DNA of 64,000 nucleotides. Origin: Sporolactobacillus terrae DSM 11697 (GTDB lineage Bacteria > Bacillota > Bacilli > Bacillales > Sporolactobacillaceae). Under the pieces are notes generated by a model, which was not told where the DNA came from, searched no databases, and saw only the letters and a list, made by a program, of their open reading frames with translations. Made by a program: the position numbers and the translations under genes. Where the stretch lies: the NCBI RefSeq assembly GCF_000648615.1, contig NZ_JFZC01000015.1, positions 56,190 to 120,189 on the forward strand, in the 5' to 3' direction. Shown here piece after piece: positions 45,757 to 54,724 of the stretch (within the stretch, counting starts at the first letter, position 1; every line of letters starts with the position of its first letter).

Positions 45757-46170
45757 TCAGCATCGGACTTTTGTTTGTTGCGCTAACAAATAGCTGATGA
45801 TCTCCTTTCGTCGAATAATGCCGATAAAGACGCCGCTGTCGTCCACGATTGGAACAAAATTTTGTGTCAACGACGTTTCGATCATATCTTCAATGGCGAC
45901 ATTAATCGACATCGCCGAACTATCCCGATGGCGCGGCACATGACTCAATGGCAGATGTTCTGTATCTTTAAAATCGAGCGATGCATGGTTCTTCAAGTTC
46001 CAAAGCATGTCGCCTTCGGTTAGGGTCCCCACATACCTCCCACTTCGATTTAGCACCGGAATTGCGGTATAACGATAATGCTCCATCTTTTCAAGTGCCT
46101 GCCTGATGGTCCAATCCTCATAAACAAATTCCACTTCGTTTTTCGGAGTAATCAGAAATGCAGCGTTCAT
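45757..46170 (-). CDS. CBS-domain pair protein
   Basis: 137 aa, two CBS motifs: EDWTIRQALEKMEHYRYTAIPVLNRSGRYVGTLT (about 15-50) and NVAIEDMIETSLTQNFVPIVDDSGVFIGIIRRKEII (about 90-125). The domain arrangement resembles the c-di-AMP-binding DarB/CbpB proteins of Firmicutes; nucleotide specificity is inferred. ATG 46170 follows GGAGAG. Convergent with the glycolipid cluster. Confidence 0.88.
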   Translation of the reverse strand: MNAAFLITPKNEVEFVYEDWTIRQALEKMEHYRYTAIPVLNRSGRYVGTLTEGDMLWNLKNHASLDFKDTEHLPLSHVPRHRDSSAMSINVAIEDMIETSLTQNFVPIVDDSGVFIGIIRRKEIISYLLAQQTKVRC

Positions 46171-46511
46171 GCTCGACTCACTCTCCATCACTTTGTTTCA
46201 TCGTCCACCTAACCATTCGATGAAACCGTATACATTGTGGCTATCGTATCGAAAGGGGAGGCAATTTGTTCCGTATTCGCCGGATCAATAGGGATCATCC
46301 GCACGTGATTCTTCTATAGAAAAAGACGCGCTTGTTACCTGTGCAGCACCAGTGGTTCATCACGGCACTGCTTTTACTGATAAAAAATTTCTATTTCAAC
46401 ATTCTTCGATAGTCAAAATAAGCCATTTATACTATTATCTTTATATCACAAAAAAAAATAATGAATCATGAAACCGAGTGACATTCATGCGAATTACGGA
46501 GGCCCGCGACC

Positions 46512-49073
46512 ATGCATAACGATCAAAAGCAGTGTGCAGATCATCAGAATGGGGATACCGCCCAGTATCCTGATTTATTTTATCGTTCATTATTTGACAA
46601 CAGCCCTGATCTCATTTTCTATATGGATGTGAATGGAGTCATCGCTTTACCAAACAAACGCTTTTCTAAGTTTATTGGCTATCCGGTCAATGAGATCATC
46701 TTAAAGAAAATGGATCAGTTTCTGGCAGATGAACAAATTCCCTCATTCACCACTGCTTATCAGAGGGTGCTGCTTGGTGAGAAGCAGTACCTAAATTCCG
46801 TTTTCGTGCACAAGAACGGCAGGCGTTTCGATGTCCATTTAACGATGCTCCCGACTACGTCTGAGAATAAAGTGATTGGCATGTTTGCGGTTGCAACCGA
46901 TGTGACGCAAACCAATCGTTTGAAGCAATCGCTTATCGAATCGGAAATACTCTTCAAAAGCATCACAGACAGTGCTTCTTTTGCGATCTTTATTTTTCAA
47001 GGAAAAAAACTCATTTATGGGAATCCGCAACTCTATGCATTTCTTGAACCAGAGCTCGCAGGAGATGCATGCATTCTTGATGTGCTGCATCCGGATGATC
47101 AATCGAACGTTCGATCCATTACCGATCAATTAGTCGCTGGAGAGAAAGGCATCGATTTTTCATTTCGAAAGATCAGAGATGGTGAGATGCATCACTTTGA
47201 TTGCTCGATTAAGAAAATTATCTATCGCGACAAAGCAACGTTTATCGGCAGTATTCAAGACGTAACCAAACGCAAAGAAGCAGAAGCGTTAACCAAATAC
47301 CTGATTAATCATGACGAATTAACCGATCTGCCTAACAGCAGATTTTTCCGCAAAAAACTGGAACAGGAATTGATTGTCAGCAACTCGCTGCACCAGAATC
47401 TGGCTGTAATGTATTTGGATCTGGAGCGTTTTAAATACATCAATGATACATTAGGCCATCCGACCGGTGATGAATTGCTAAAACAGTTTGCGAAAAAACT
47501 GAGAGCTTTACTTGATGTGCGTCATTTTATCGCCCGAATCAGTGCCGATGAGTTTCTCATTCTCTGTCCAAATGTCTTCTATCCAACGGTCGTCAATCTC
47601 GCAGAAACCATGGTCAGCGCATTTGACGAACCGTTCCTCATTAACGATTACCGGATCCCGGTTTCACTCAATCTTGGGATCAGTATCTTTCCTGATGATG
47701 GCGATGATGGCACAACTTTAATGAAACATGCCGACGCTGCACTTCATTGGGCACAGAAAGACAAACATAACCGTTACCGGATCTTCACATCCACGATGGA
47801 TATCACTGGCTACAAGCGGTTCACCTTAGAGTCAGACTTGAGAAATTCACTCGATTTGCATCAATTCGACTTATATTATCAGCCCAAGGTCGATCTCTTT
47901 ACCAATCAAATTGTGGGCGCTGAGGCACTGATCCGCTGGAATCACCCAAAATGGGGGCTTGTATCACCAACGGAATTCATCCCGCTTGCAGAAGAAATCG
48001 GCGTTATGCGTCAAATCGACCGCTGGATCGAGGAGACGGCATGTCGCCAAAATAAGGCTTGGCAGGAAGCTGGACTACCCGAACTCCCAATTTCCGTCAA
48101 TTTAACGGCGTATCGTTTTCTAGAAAACGACCTCGTTACACGTATTCTGGAAATTTTAAATCAAACAAAACTGGACCCGCACAATTTGGAAGTTGAGATT
48201 GTGGAGACCTCGCTTCTTGAAAATGAAGCAACGGTTCTTTCGATTTTAGATGGCCTCAGAGCAAACGGAATTGGCATTCATCTTGACGACTTCGGCACCG
48301 GCTACTCATCGCTTTCTTATCTGAAACGATTCAAAGGCAAGATCGATACGCTGAAAATTGATAAATCGTTTATTGATGACTTGAATGCAACTGGCGATAA
48401 CAGCTCTCGGTTTATTACGCAATCAATCATCGATCTCGCTCACCATTTGAACATGCGCGTAGTCGCAGAAGGAGTCGAAACGCAAGAACAGCTGCAGTTG
48501 CTGAAAGAAATCAAATGTGATGTCGTACAAGGTTATTTATTTTCTAGACCCATACCGGCCGACCAGTTTGCCAAATTTGTGCGCAAACAACGTGGCCGTT
48601 CCGCCGACATAAGCCGACATGCTCAAAGAAAGCCTCATAAAAATAGGCGTAAGTTCTTTAGAGTCGCCCTTAAATCGCCGTTAAAAGCGTCCGTCACATT
48701 AGATCATTTCCATGGTCAAACGGTTCGTCTCGGGCAATCGCGTATTTTAATTGAAAATATCGGGCTGGGCGGATTGCGCTTCTTATCGGATTTACGGTTC
48801 GGGATTGATTCCTCAATGATCTTAAAAATAGAAACAACGATTCTTGGGAAGGCAGCTACATTCTATGGTTCAGTCGTTTGGGCGAAGGAACTCAAAACAG
48901 AGATTTTCCAGTACGGGTTCGTATTTAACATGAGTGAGAAGGAGCGGACACTCCTCTCGCAGCAGCTCAATCGTTTGGCACATATGCTCAAAACCGCTTC
49001 GCCTACTCCCAATCCTGATTTCGTAACGACGGACAAGTTCGACTTTTTCTCAAACGTAAAGGATTCACGGTAA
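46512..49073 (+). CDS. PAS-PAS-GGDEF-EAL-PilZ c-di-GMP signalling protein
   Basis: 853 aa, no membrane segment. PAS domains at about 22-140 and 145-255; a GGDEF domain (about 260-430) whose active-site motif is ISADEF rather than GG[DE]EF, so diguanylate cyclase activity is probably lost; an EAL domain (about 440-690) with intact EAL, HLDDFGTGYSSL, KIDKSFI and AEGVET motifs, so phosphodiesterase activity is likely; a C-terminal PilZ domain (about 710-830) with RRKFFR and ENIGLGG. Thus it probably degrades and senses c-di-GMP. AGGAGG-like site upstream and a weak promoter at 46405-46433 (TTCGAT, 17 nt, TATACT). Confidence 0.92.
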   Translation: MHNDQKQCADHQNGDTAQYPDLFYRSLFDNSPDLIFYMDVNGVIALPNKRFSKFIGYPVNEIILKKMDQFLADEQIPSFTTAYQRVLLGEKQYLNSVFVHKNGRRFDVHLTMLPTTSENKVIGMFAVATDVTQTNRLKQSLIESEILFKSITDSASFAIFIFQGKKLIYGNPQLYAFLEPELAGDACILDVLHPDDQSNVRSITDQLVAGEKGIDFSFRKIRDGEMHHFDCSIKKIIYRDKATFIGSIQDVTKRKEAEALTKYLINHDELTDLPNSRFFRKKLEQELIVSNSLHQNLAVMYLDLERFKYINDTLGHPTGDELLKQFAKKLRALLDVRHFIARISADEFLILCPNVFYPTVVNLAETMVSAFDEPFLINDYRIPVSLNLGISIFPDDGDDGTTLMKHADAALHWAQKDKHNRYRIFTSTMDITGYKRFTLESDLRNSLDLHQFDLYYQPKVDLFTNQIVGAEALIRWNHPKWGLVSPTEFIPLAEEIGVMRQIDRWIEETACRQNKAWQEAGLPELPISVNLTAYRFLENDLVTRILEILNQTKLDPHNLEVEIVETSLLENEATVLSILDGLRANGIGIHLDDFGTGYSSLSYLKRFKGKIDTLKIDKSFIDDLNATGDNSSRFITQSIIDLAHHLNMRVVAEGVETQEQLQLLKEIKCDVVQGYLFSRPIPADQFAKFVRKQRGRSADISRHAQRKPHKNRRKFFRVALKSPLKASVTLDHFHGQTVRLGQSRILIENIGLGGLRFLSDLRFGIDSSMILKIETTILGKAATFYGSVVWAKELKTEIFQYGFVFNMSEKERTLLSQQLNRLAHMLKTASPTPNPDFVTTDKFDFFSNVKDSR

Positions 49074-49112
49074 GAAAAAGCCGACCATGCCATGGTGCGT
49101 GAATCCATGAAT

Positions 49113-49271
49113 TTAAGCGCGCTTCTGCACCTGTTTATATTCATGTTCGAGTTCTGATAAGGATAATTCAAAGAGATGCTTTCCATTTTTCTTGTAGACA
49201 TGATGGGCAATCAACCGTTCAATTAATTGTTCACGCCTGTTTTCAACGGTCTTTCGAAGCGCACTATTCAT
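49113..49271 (-). CDS. FbpA-like small basic protein
   Basis: 52 aa, too short for many gene finders. MNSALRKTVENRREQLIER, LIAHHVYKKNGKHLFELSLSE and LEHEYKQVQKRA match the form of the Fur-regulated basic protein A family (VE.RR..LI..LI....YKK...LFELSLSELE.EY). GTAAGGAG lies 9 nt upstream. In B. subtilis FbpA acts in the iron-sparing response; here a SAM riboswitch, not an obvious Fur box, lies upstream. Family assignment is by memory of the pattern. Confidence 0.72.
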   Translation of the reverse strand: MNSALRKTVENRREQLIERLIAHHVYKKNGKHLFELSLSELEHEYKQVQKRA

Positions 49272-49290
49272 GATGCTGACCACTCCTTAC

Positions 49291-49342
49291 AAAAAATTAA
49301 AACCTGCTTTCCCTTCACGTCTAAGAGGAGGAAGCAGGTTTT
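49291..49342 (-). terminator. Expression-platform terminator before the FbpA-like gene
   Basis: Minus strand AAAACCTGCTT (complement of 49332-49342) pairs with AAGCAGGTTTT (complement of 49299-49309), followed by AATTTTTT. It ends about 20 nt before the start codon, so SAM would stop transcription of this gene. Confidence 0.85.
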
Positions 49343-49361
49343 TATTCGATCGTGTCCTCGA

Positions 49362-49465
49362 CTTATCTTCAAGCAACGTATTCTGCTTGTGGAATTAGCA
49401 CCGTGCCACGTGTGGGTCGGTTGCTGAGGCTTCGCAGGGCCAATCCCTCCGCCTCTCTGGATAAG
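49362..49465 (-). promoter_or_regulatory. SAM-I riboswitch upstream of the FbpA-like gene
   Basis: Minus strand CTTATCCAGAGAGGCGGAG, GGATTGGCCC, AGCAACC, ACGGTGCTAATTCCA and a closing GATAAG follow the S-box order, with P1 CTTATC/GATAAG (49460-49465 with 49362-49367). I found no convincing promoter between it and the M20 gene upstream, so it may act on read-through from the methionine operon. Confidence 0.95.
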
Positions 49466-49533
49466 CATGACTGAATCATGGCTATTCTTTTGGTGGTGAT
49501 CACAGATCTGTCGTTTACAATGTGCATGCTTTG

Positions 49534-50712
49534 CTAACGTTCATCAGGCAGCGACGGTTCGGGTCTTTCTTCATCTTTTAATGCTTGCAGAACAGCGATA
49601 GCCGATCGGTAGTAGAAGGTGGCTGCTGTTTGAATTCCGGCAGGATCAACACGGAACGCAGGATGATGCCAGTCCTCCGGTCCATTCGAACCAATAAAGG
49701 CAAATACGCCCGGAACTTCACGCTGGAAACATGAGAAGTCATCGCCGGCCACCGATAAGTCTGGGGTAACCACGTTAGTCTCCGCTTTGTTTGCATCGTA
49801 AATGATCTTCGCTATTGTTTCATTATTAAATACTGAAGGCGTGCCTTGCCCCCACTCAACCTGAACCTGCACATTGTACGCATGTTGAAGTCCAGCAGCA
49901 ATTGCTTCAAATCGGTCAATGATTAACACGCGGTCCTCATCATAAAAAGTGCGTACCGTACCCAACAGTTCAACTGCTTCAGGCAGCACATTCCAGACAT
50001 CGCCGCCGTGAATACTTGTGACACTCACCACTGCTTCATGCTTCGGAGTGATGTTGCGGCTGACAATCGATTGCACCGTTTGAATGAACGATGAGGCAGC
50101 AACGATCGCATCTCGCGTGCGTTCAGGAATCGCTGCATGTCCGCCAATGCCATGAAATGTAACTTTAAACTTATCGCAAGCAGCCATTAACGGACCGGAT
50201 TTGATGCCAATCGTTCCTACCGGCAGATCCGGTTTATTATGCACGCCGATCACCGCACGAAGTCCTTTGAGCTGACCGTCATTAACCACCTTAAGCCCTC
50301 CGTGTCCCGCTTCTTCAGCAGGCTGGAAAATCAACCGAACCGTACCCGGGAGTTTCGGCTGATTTTGCTTTAACAGATCGGCAGCCCAAAGCAAAGCGGT
50401 TGTATGAAAATCATGGCCACAGGCATGCATGACACCGTCATTTTGCGACTTATAAGGCAGATCGGTTTGTTCAAGGATCGGCAAGGCATCAATATCCGCG
50501 CGAAGTCCGATAGCCGGACCGTCCGGATCACCTGAGATATCGGCGAAAACTCCCGTTTCAAGATGGCTCTCCCTTAGCGAAATGGAAAGGTCCTGAAGCC
50601 TTTTTTTAATCAGATTGGTTGTTTCATGCTCGTGCAGCGATCGTTCCGGGTGCTGATGCAATGTTTTAAAAAGCGTGAGATATGTTGTTTCTTCATCTAA
50701 AATTTGGCTCAT
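49534..50712 (-). CDS. M20 family amidohydrolase/deacylase
   Basis: 392 aa, HipO/AmaA-like metal-dependent deacylase. RADIDALPI (about 70-78), HACGHDFHTTALLWAA (about 100-115), FQPAEEAGHGG (about 130-140) and SVAGDDFSCFQ hold the usual His/Asp/Glu metal ligands. Related enzymes remove N-acetyl groups from sulfur amino acids (B. subtilis SndA/YxeP-type). With the GNAT in the same operon, an acetylate-then-deacetylate scheme is possible (inference). Confidence 0.9.
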   Translation of the reverse strand: MSQILDEETTYLTLFKTLHQHPERSLHEHETTNLIKKRLQDLSISLRESHLETGVFADISGDPDGPAIGLRADIDALPILEQTDLPYKSQNDGVMHACGHDFHTTALLWAADLLKQNQPKLPGTVRLIFQPAEEAGHGGLKVVNDGQLKGLRAVIGVHNKPDLPVGTIGIKSGPLMAACDKFKVTFHGIGGHAAIPERTRDAIVAASSFIQTVQSIVSRNITPKHEAVVSVTSIHGGDVWNVLPEAVELLGTVRTFYDEDRVLIIDRFEAIAAGLQHAYNVQVQVEWGQGTPSVFNNETIAKIIYDANKAETNVVTPDLSVAGDDFSCFQREVPGVFAFIGSNGPEDWHHPAFRVDPAGIQTAATFYYRSAIAVLQALKDEERPEPSLPDER

Positions 50713-50730
50713 CTTTTCTATTCATCTGCC

Positions 50731-51837
50731 TTATGATCGAGACTGCGGCGTAAGCGTTGCATCGCTGCTTTCGTTTGCAAGCGTCTCCACCTGATTTAAT
50801 GCATTCAGAATAAACGCTTCATCAAATGTTTTGAAGACAAAACGGAAACCAATCTCCGTCTCCACGCATTCTTTGGCCAGAATTTGCTTCGCCTCATTGA
50901 CATTCTTCAGTCTGAACTGCTCCAATGCGTCAATGAGACCAACTCGCCTATAAAAAGGCAGCAGCTTGCGCACTTCCGCATGCTGTCCCAATGTGGCAAG
51001 CAGGACAAGCAACCCATATGCGACCTTGATGCCATGCTGGTAGCGGCTCATGCCTTGGATCTTGATCATCGCATTATGAATCGCATGGGCACCGGAAGCG
51101 CGCCCATAATCGCGGGCGAAACTGCCGACCGTTCCGGAAATTCCGACAATAACATCAGAGATAATTCGGAAGGCCGGACTGATTTGGTGGCGTTCCATGC
51201 TTGTTACCGCTTCTTCGGAATACTGAAGCAGCAACTTTTTTGTCTGCAGAGCTGCACTTAGTCCAAGTGAAACAAAGGGATCGTTTTGCTGACTCTCATC
51301 TTTCCGAATCGCCTCTGCTTCATACCACTTGGCTAATGTATCGCCAATCCCGGCAATATAATAATCCTTTGGTGAATCAATGAGTAAGGATAAATCGACG
51401 AGCACGGCATAGGCGGTTTCTTGAAAATGATCGCGGCCGACATGCTCATGCTTTTGATTGTAGATGATGGCCAGTGGTGTATAGGCGGAACACGTACCCA
51501 GAACGGTCGGAATGCAGATGTACTGCGCGCGCAGCCGGTGATTGACGCCTTTTGCAGTATCTAGAACGCGACCACCGCCGATTGCGATGATCAGATCTGC
51601 CTGCCCGATTTCACGAGTCAGCCGATCCATATCTTCATGGCTTGATGTGCCATCGTAATGATGGACCGGCCACTTAATCTCTTTCTGATAAACCGTTTGA
51701 AAAGCAGTAAACGACTTTTTTCCTGTAATAATATGAACGGATGCAAACGGAACCGTCAATTCATCGAGATGACAGATCGCATCCTCTGAACAGAGATATT
51801 GACTCGGACCGCCTCGGACAATCTTACCTAAATCCAT
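50731..51837 (-). CDS. GldA/HcxA-like metal-dependent dehydrogenase
   Basis: 368 aa, iron-containing alcohol dehydrogenase/glycerol dehydrogenase-like. NAD motif IIAIGGGRVLDTAKG (about 85-99) and the three metal ligands appear in GIGDTLAKWYE (Asp), GAHAIHNAM (His) and YQHGIKVAYG (His). E. coli HcxA (YbdH), a hydroxycarboxylate dehydrogenase encoded near the methionine aminotransferase gene, is a plausible family relative. In this methionine operon a 2-oxo/2-hydroxy acid substrate is likely rather than glycerol (inference). Ribosome binding site AAGGAG. Confidence 0.85.
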   Translation of the reverse strand: MDLGKIVRGGPSQYLCSEDAICHLDELTVPFASVHIITGKKSFTAFQTVYQKEIKWPVHHYDGTSSHEDMDRLTREIGQADLIIAIGGGRVLDTAKGVNHRLRAQYICIPTVLGTCSAYTPLAIIYNQKHEHVGRDHFQETAYAVLVDLSLLIDSPKDYYIAGIGDTLAKWYEAEAIRKDESQQNDPFVSLGLSAALQTKKLLLQYSEEAVTSMERHQISPAFRIISDVIVGISGTVGSFARDYGRASGAHAIHNAMIKIQGMSRYQHGIKVAYGLLVLLATLGQHAEVRKLLPFYRRVGLIDALEQFRLKNVNEAKQILAKECVETEIGFRFVFKTFDEAFILNALNQVETLANESSDATLTPQSRS

Positions 51838-51863
51838 GGATTTTTCTCTCCTTCAATGATGAC

Positions 51864-53174
51864 TTAGTCAAACGCTTTGGCCAATGCTTGATCCAGATCA
51901 GCAATGAGATCGTCTGCATCTTCTAGACCAATTGACAGACGAATCCATGTGTTAGTCAGGCCGCTTTTTTCTCGAGCAGCTATGGGAATTTCACGGTGAG
52001 TGGTTCGGCCTGGATTCACAATCAACGAGCGTGCGTCGCCGACATTGGGCAAATAACTAAAGATCTTGACCGCATTTAAAATTTTCTTTGCTTCGGTTTC
52101 GCTGCCATCAACTTCAAATGCGAAAATCGCACCGACGCCTCGGGGAAAATCACGGGCAACAAGTTCATGCTGCGGATGATTCGGCAATCCTGAGTAATGC
52201 ACCGCTTTCACGTGTGGATGATTAGACAGGTGCCGAGCAATTTTCTCCGTACTGGCAACTTGTTTTGCGAGACGTTCCGACAACGTTTCAATACCTAAAA
52301 GCACAAGGTAGGCATCAAACGGACTCAAGGCTGCCCCAAGCAGCCGAAGGTACTTCACACGAATTCGTGCTGTGAATGCTTTCGCTCCGAATGTTTCGAC
52401 AAAACTTCGTTCAACCTGTTCCTCTTCATCTCCCAGGACATAATCCTTCTCTTCAAATTGTTTGAAACGCCCATTGCCGTAATCAAACTGCTCTGCATCA
52501 ACAATGAGTCCCGAAACCACCTCACCATGCCCGCTGATTCCTTTTGTTGAAGAATAGACGACAAGATCGGCACCGTGACGAATTGGGTTAAATAGATAAG
52601 GGGTCGGAAAAGTATTGTCGATGACCAGCGGAAGTCCATGCTGATGTGCCCGTTCCGCAAGTGCTTTAACGTTTGTTACCATTGTATCAGGATTTGTGAC
52701 ACTTTCTGCAAAAATCGCCTTGGTATCTGCTTTGATTGCCGCTTCTACTTGTGCCAAATCGTTGATGTCATCGATAAAGTCAAACTGAATGCCGAATTTA
52801 GGAAATAGCGTGCGAAATTCGTCAAAGCTCGATCCGTAGATATTCGCAGCGGTAATGATTCTGCCGCCGCCTTCAGCCAAATTAAGCAACGCATAAGAAA
52901 CGGCAGCCATTCCTGATGCAACTGCCACCGCTTCTTTTCCACCATCCAATTCGGCAATTCTTTTTTCCAACACAGCAGTCGTTGGATTACCGATTCGCGA
53001 ATAACTGAAGCCTTTTTCTTTAAGATTAACTAGCTGTTCTGCACGTTCTGTGTCACCAAATCCGAAGGCGACCGTTTGATAAATCGGAACTTGCGATGCA
53101 TTGTTATGCTGCGTGCGGTCATAGCCTGCATGTATTTTTAATGTGTCAAAACGATGCCTTGATTCTTCCATCAT
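51864..53174 (-). CDS. metY: O-acetylhomoserine sulfhydrylase
   Basis: 436-aa PLP enzyme of the Cys/Met metabolism family making homocysteine from O-acetylhomoserine and sulfide. HAGYDRTQHNNASQVPIYQTVAFGF, YSRIGNPTTAVLEKRIAELDGG, the PLP-lysine segment YSSTKGISGHGEVVSG (Lys about 207), and the long insertion KQFEEKDYVLG typical of MetY. GGAGG 7 nt upstream. It joins the sulfide made by the cysH operon to methionine synthesis. Confidence 0.93.
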   Translation of the reverse strand: MMEESRHRFDTLKIHAGYDRTQHNNASQVPIYQTVAFGFGDTERAEQLVNLKEKGFSYSRIGNPTTAVLEKRIAELDGGKEAVAVASGMAAVSYALLNLAEGGGRIITAANIYGSSFDEFRTLFPKFGIQFDFIDDINDLAQVEAAIKADTKAIFAESVTNPDTMVTNVKALAERAHQHGLPLVIDNTFPTPYLFNPIRHGADLVVYSSTKGISGHGEVVSGLIVDAEQFDYGNGRFKQFEEKDYVLGDEEEQVERSFVETFGAKAFTARIRVKYLRLLGAALSPFDAYLVLLGIETLSERLAKQVASTEKIARHLSNHPHVKAVHYSGLPNHPQHELVARDFPRGVGAIFAFEVDGSETEAKKILNAVKIFSYLPNVGDARSLIVNPGRTTHREIPIAAREKSGLTNTWIRLSIGLEDADDLIADLDQALAKAFD

Positions 53175-53212
53175 TGATCTTCCTCCATTTCTAATTCAAC
53201 ACCTGCACATGC

Positions 53213-54289
53213 TCAAAGGTATTGCTGATAGGGAATATGCAACCGATCTGAGAGAGCCGTCATTTCATTGAGCGTTTTAAGATCAATTGGAATACCATTT
53301 TTCACACGATCTTCAAGTGCGTCAGCCTCTTTGTCACCATGTATGTAGATTTTCTTTCCCGGCTCAGGGGGCAGTCTGCGTATGCGTTCAAGCATTTGCG
53401 ATAAAGCGTCTGTAATCTTGTTGGCATCCCCGAACAAGTGAAGATTAATTGCGGCAAAAAAATGGCTGATCCCTTTCGTCCTTCCGTCGCCGAGATCGGC
53501 GGAAAGATTGCCTTGTGAAAGAATGGACGTCAAAATTTCTACGAGCAAAGCATTACCAAAGCCTTTGTACCCGCCGTTTTCTTCTCCTTGCCCACCCACA
53601 GGAAGCATGCCGCCGATTTTAGGAACATGCGATAAGTTTCGCTGCAACGTACGCGCATCGCGGCTGATTCGGTTCTTGTTGTCGACCGCCCATGCTCCAG
53701 GAATGCTTTTTTTCTGTTTGGCGTAAATCTCGATTTTTCCGAGCGATACGACCGTTGTCGCCGCATCATAAAGAAAATCATGCGGCGCAGCCGGCAGTGC
53801 AAAAGCAATGGGATTACTGCCGAGAAATGGACGCATGGCATAGGTCGGAATTAAAAAAGGATTCGAATTGGTTGCCGAGATACCGAACATCTTTTTCTTA
53901 CTGGCCAGCTTGGCATAGTAACCGGCCATGCCATAATGATTGGAATGGCGAACGGAGACAATGCCGATGCCGCGCTGCTCCGCTTTCTTAATCGCCAGCT
54001 CCATGGCCTTAATGGCAACAAGCTGCCCCATTCCCTCATGCCCATCAATCACCGCGCTGACCGGTGATTCACGAATAACCTCCGCAACTGCACCGACACG
54101 GATGTCACCGGCACGGATTTTCCGATCGTACATGGCCAGACGCTGCACGCCGTGTGATTCAATGCCGAACAGATCAGTTGCTACGATGGATTGGGCAATG
54201 GCCGCGCTGCTTTGTTCTGAAAACTGATAAGCTTCAAAAATGCGTTTTACCCATTGCTGGATCCCGCGATAATCGTACCGTTTACTCAT
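53213..54289 (-). CDS. LDH2/MDH2 family oxidoreductase
   Basis: 358 aa. Family motifs: TDLFGIESHGVQRLAMY (about 42-58), VIDGHEGMGQLVAIKAM, VSVRHSNHYGMAGYYAKLA with the catalytic histidine (about 115-130), AWAVDNKNRISRDA and GGYKGFGNALLVEILTSIL. The family reduces 2-oxo acids to hydroxy acids with NAD(P)H (malate, lactate, sulfolactate, hydroxycarboxylates such as E. coli HcxB/YbiC). ATG 54289 follows GAGGG and overlaps the upstream GNAT stop region. In this operon 4-methylthio-2-oxobutyrate is an attractive candidate substrate (inference). Confidence 0.88.
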   Translation of the reverse strand: MSKRYDYRGIQQWVKRIFEAYQFSEQSSAAIAQSIVATDLFGIESHGVQRLAMYDRKIRAGDIRVGAVAEVIRESPVSAVIDGHEGMGQLVAIKAMELAIKKAEQRGIGIVSVRHSNHYGMAGYYAKLASKKKMFGISATNSNPFLIPTYAMRPFLGSNPIAFALPAAPHDFLYDAATTVVSLGKIEIYAKQKKSIPGAWAVDNKNRISRDARTLQRNLSHVPKIGGMLPVGGQGEENGGYKGFGNALLVEILTSILSQGNLSADLGDGRTKGISHFFAAINLHLFGDANKITDALSQMLERIRRLPPEPGKKIYIHGDKEADALEDRVKNGIPIDLKTLNEMTALSDRLHIPYQQYL

Positions 54290-54300
54290 CTTCAGTTCCC

Positions 54301-54717
54301 TCACAGATCCCGATCAAGATATACAATATCGTCTCTGAAGTTCCAACCTTTTTGTCTCCAAAATTGTTTTCCCTCCTCATTATTAATGACGACAAACAAA
54401 CCTATTTTTGTAATCTCATCTCGTTTAAACTGTGCACAGACTCGGTCAATCAAGGCCGTACCGATGCCTTGACCTTGTTCTTTAGGATCAACTGCCGTGT
54501 GGTAGATAAAACCTTTTCTTCCATCGGTACCGCCAAGAATCGTACCAATAATCCGGTCGTGATCGGCGGCAACAAAACAGGTCTCCGGATTTCTTTGAAT
54601 CATCCGGGCAATTCCTGCGTAGCTGTTGTCCAGAGACGCCAAGTTCATCCCTTGAACCCGCGTCCATAGATCATAAGCCCTTTCATAATCGTCAGGGATC
54701 ATTTTGCGAATTTCCAT
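54301..54717 (-). CDS. GNAT family N-acetyltransferase
   Basis: 138 aa. GNAT motif A is HTAVDPKEQGQGIGTALIDRVCAQF (about 73-97) and motif B ends FWRQKGWNFRDDIVYL, similar to RimI/PhnO-type enzymes. GGAGTG upstream. Within a SAM-regulated methionine/cysteine operon with an M20 deacylase, it could N-acetylate a sulfur amino acid or analogue, as SnaA-type enzymes do in B. subtilis (inference). Confidence 0.85.
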   Translation of the reverse strand: MEIRKMIPDDYERAYDLWTRVQGMNLASLDNSYAGIARMIQRNPETCFVAADHDRIIGTILGGTDGRKGFIYHTAVDPKEQGQGIGTALIDRVCAQFKRDEITKIGLFVVINNEEGKQFWRQKGWNFRDDIVYLDRDL

Positions 54718-54724
54718 CCATGTC

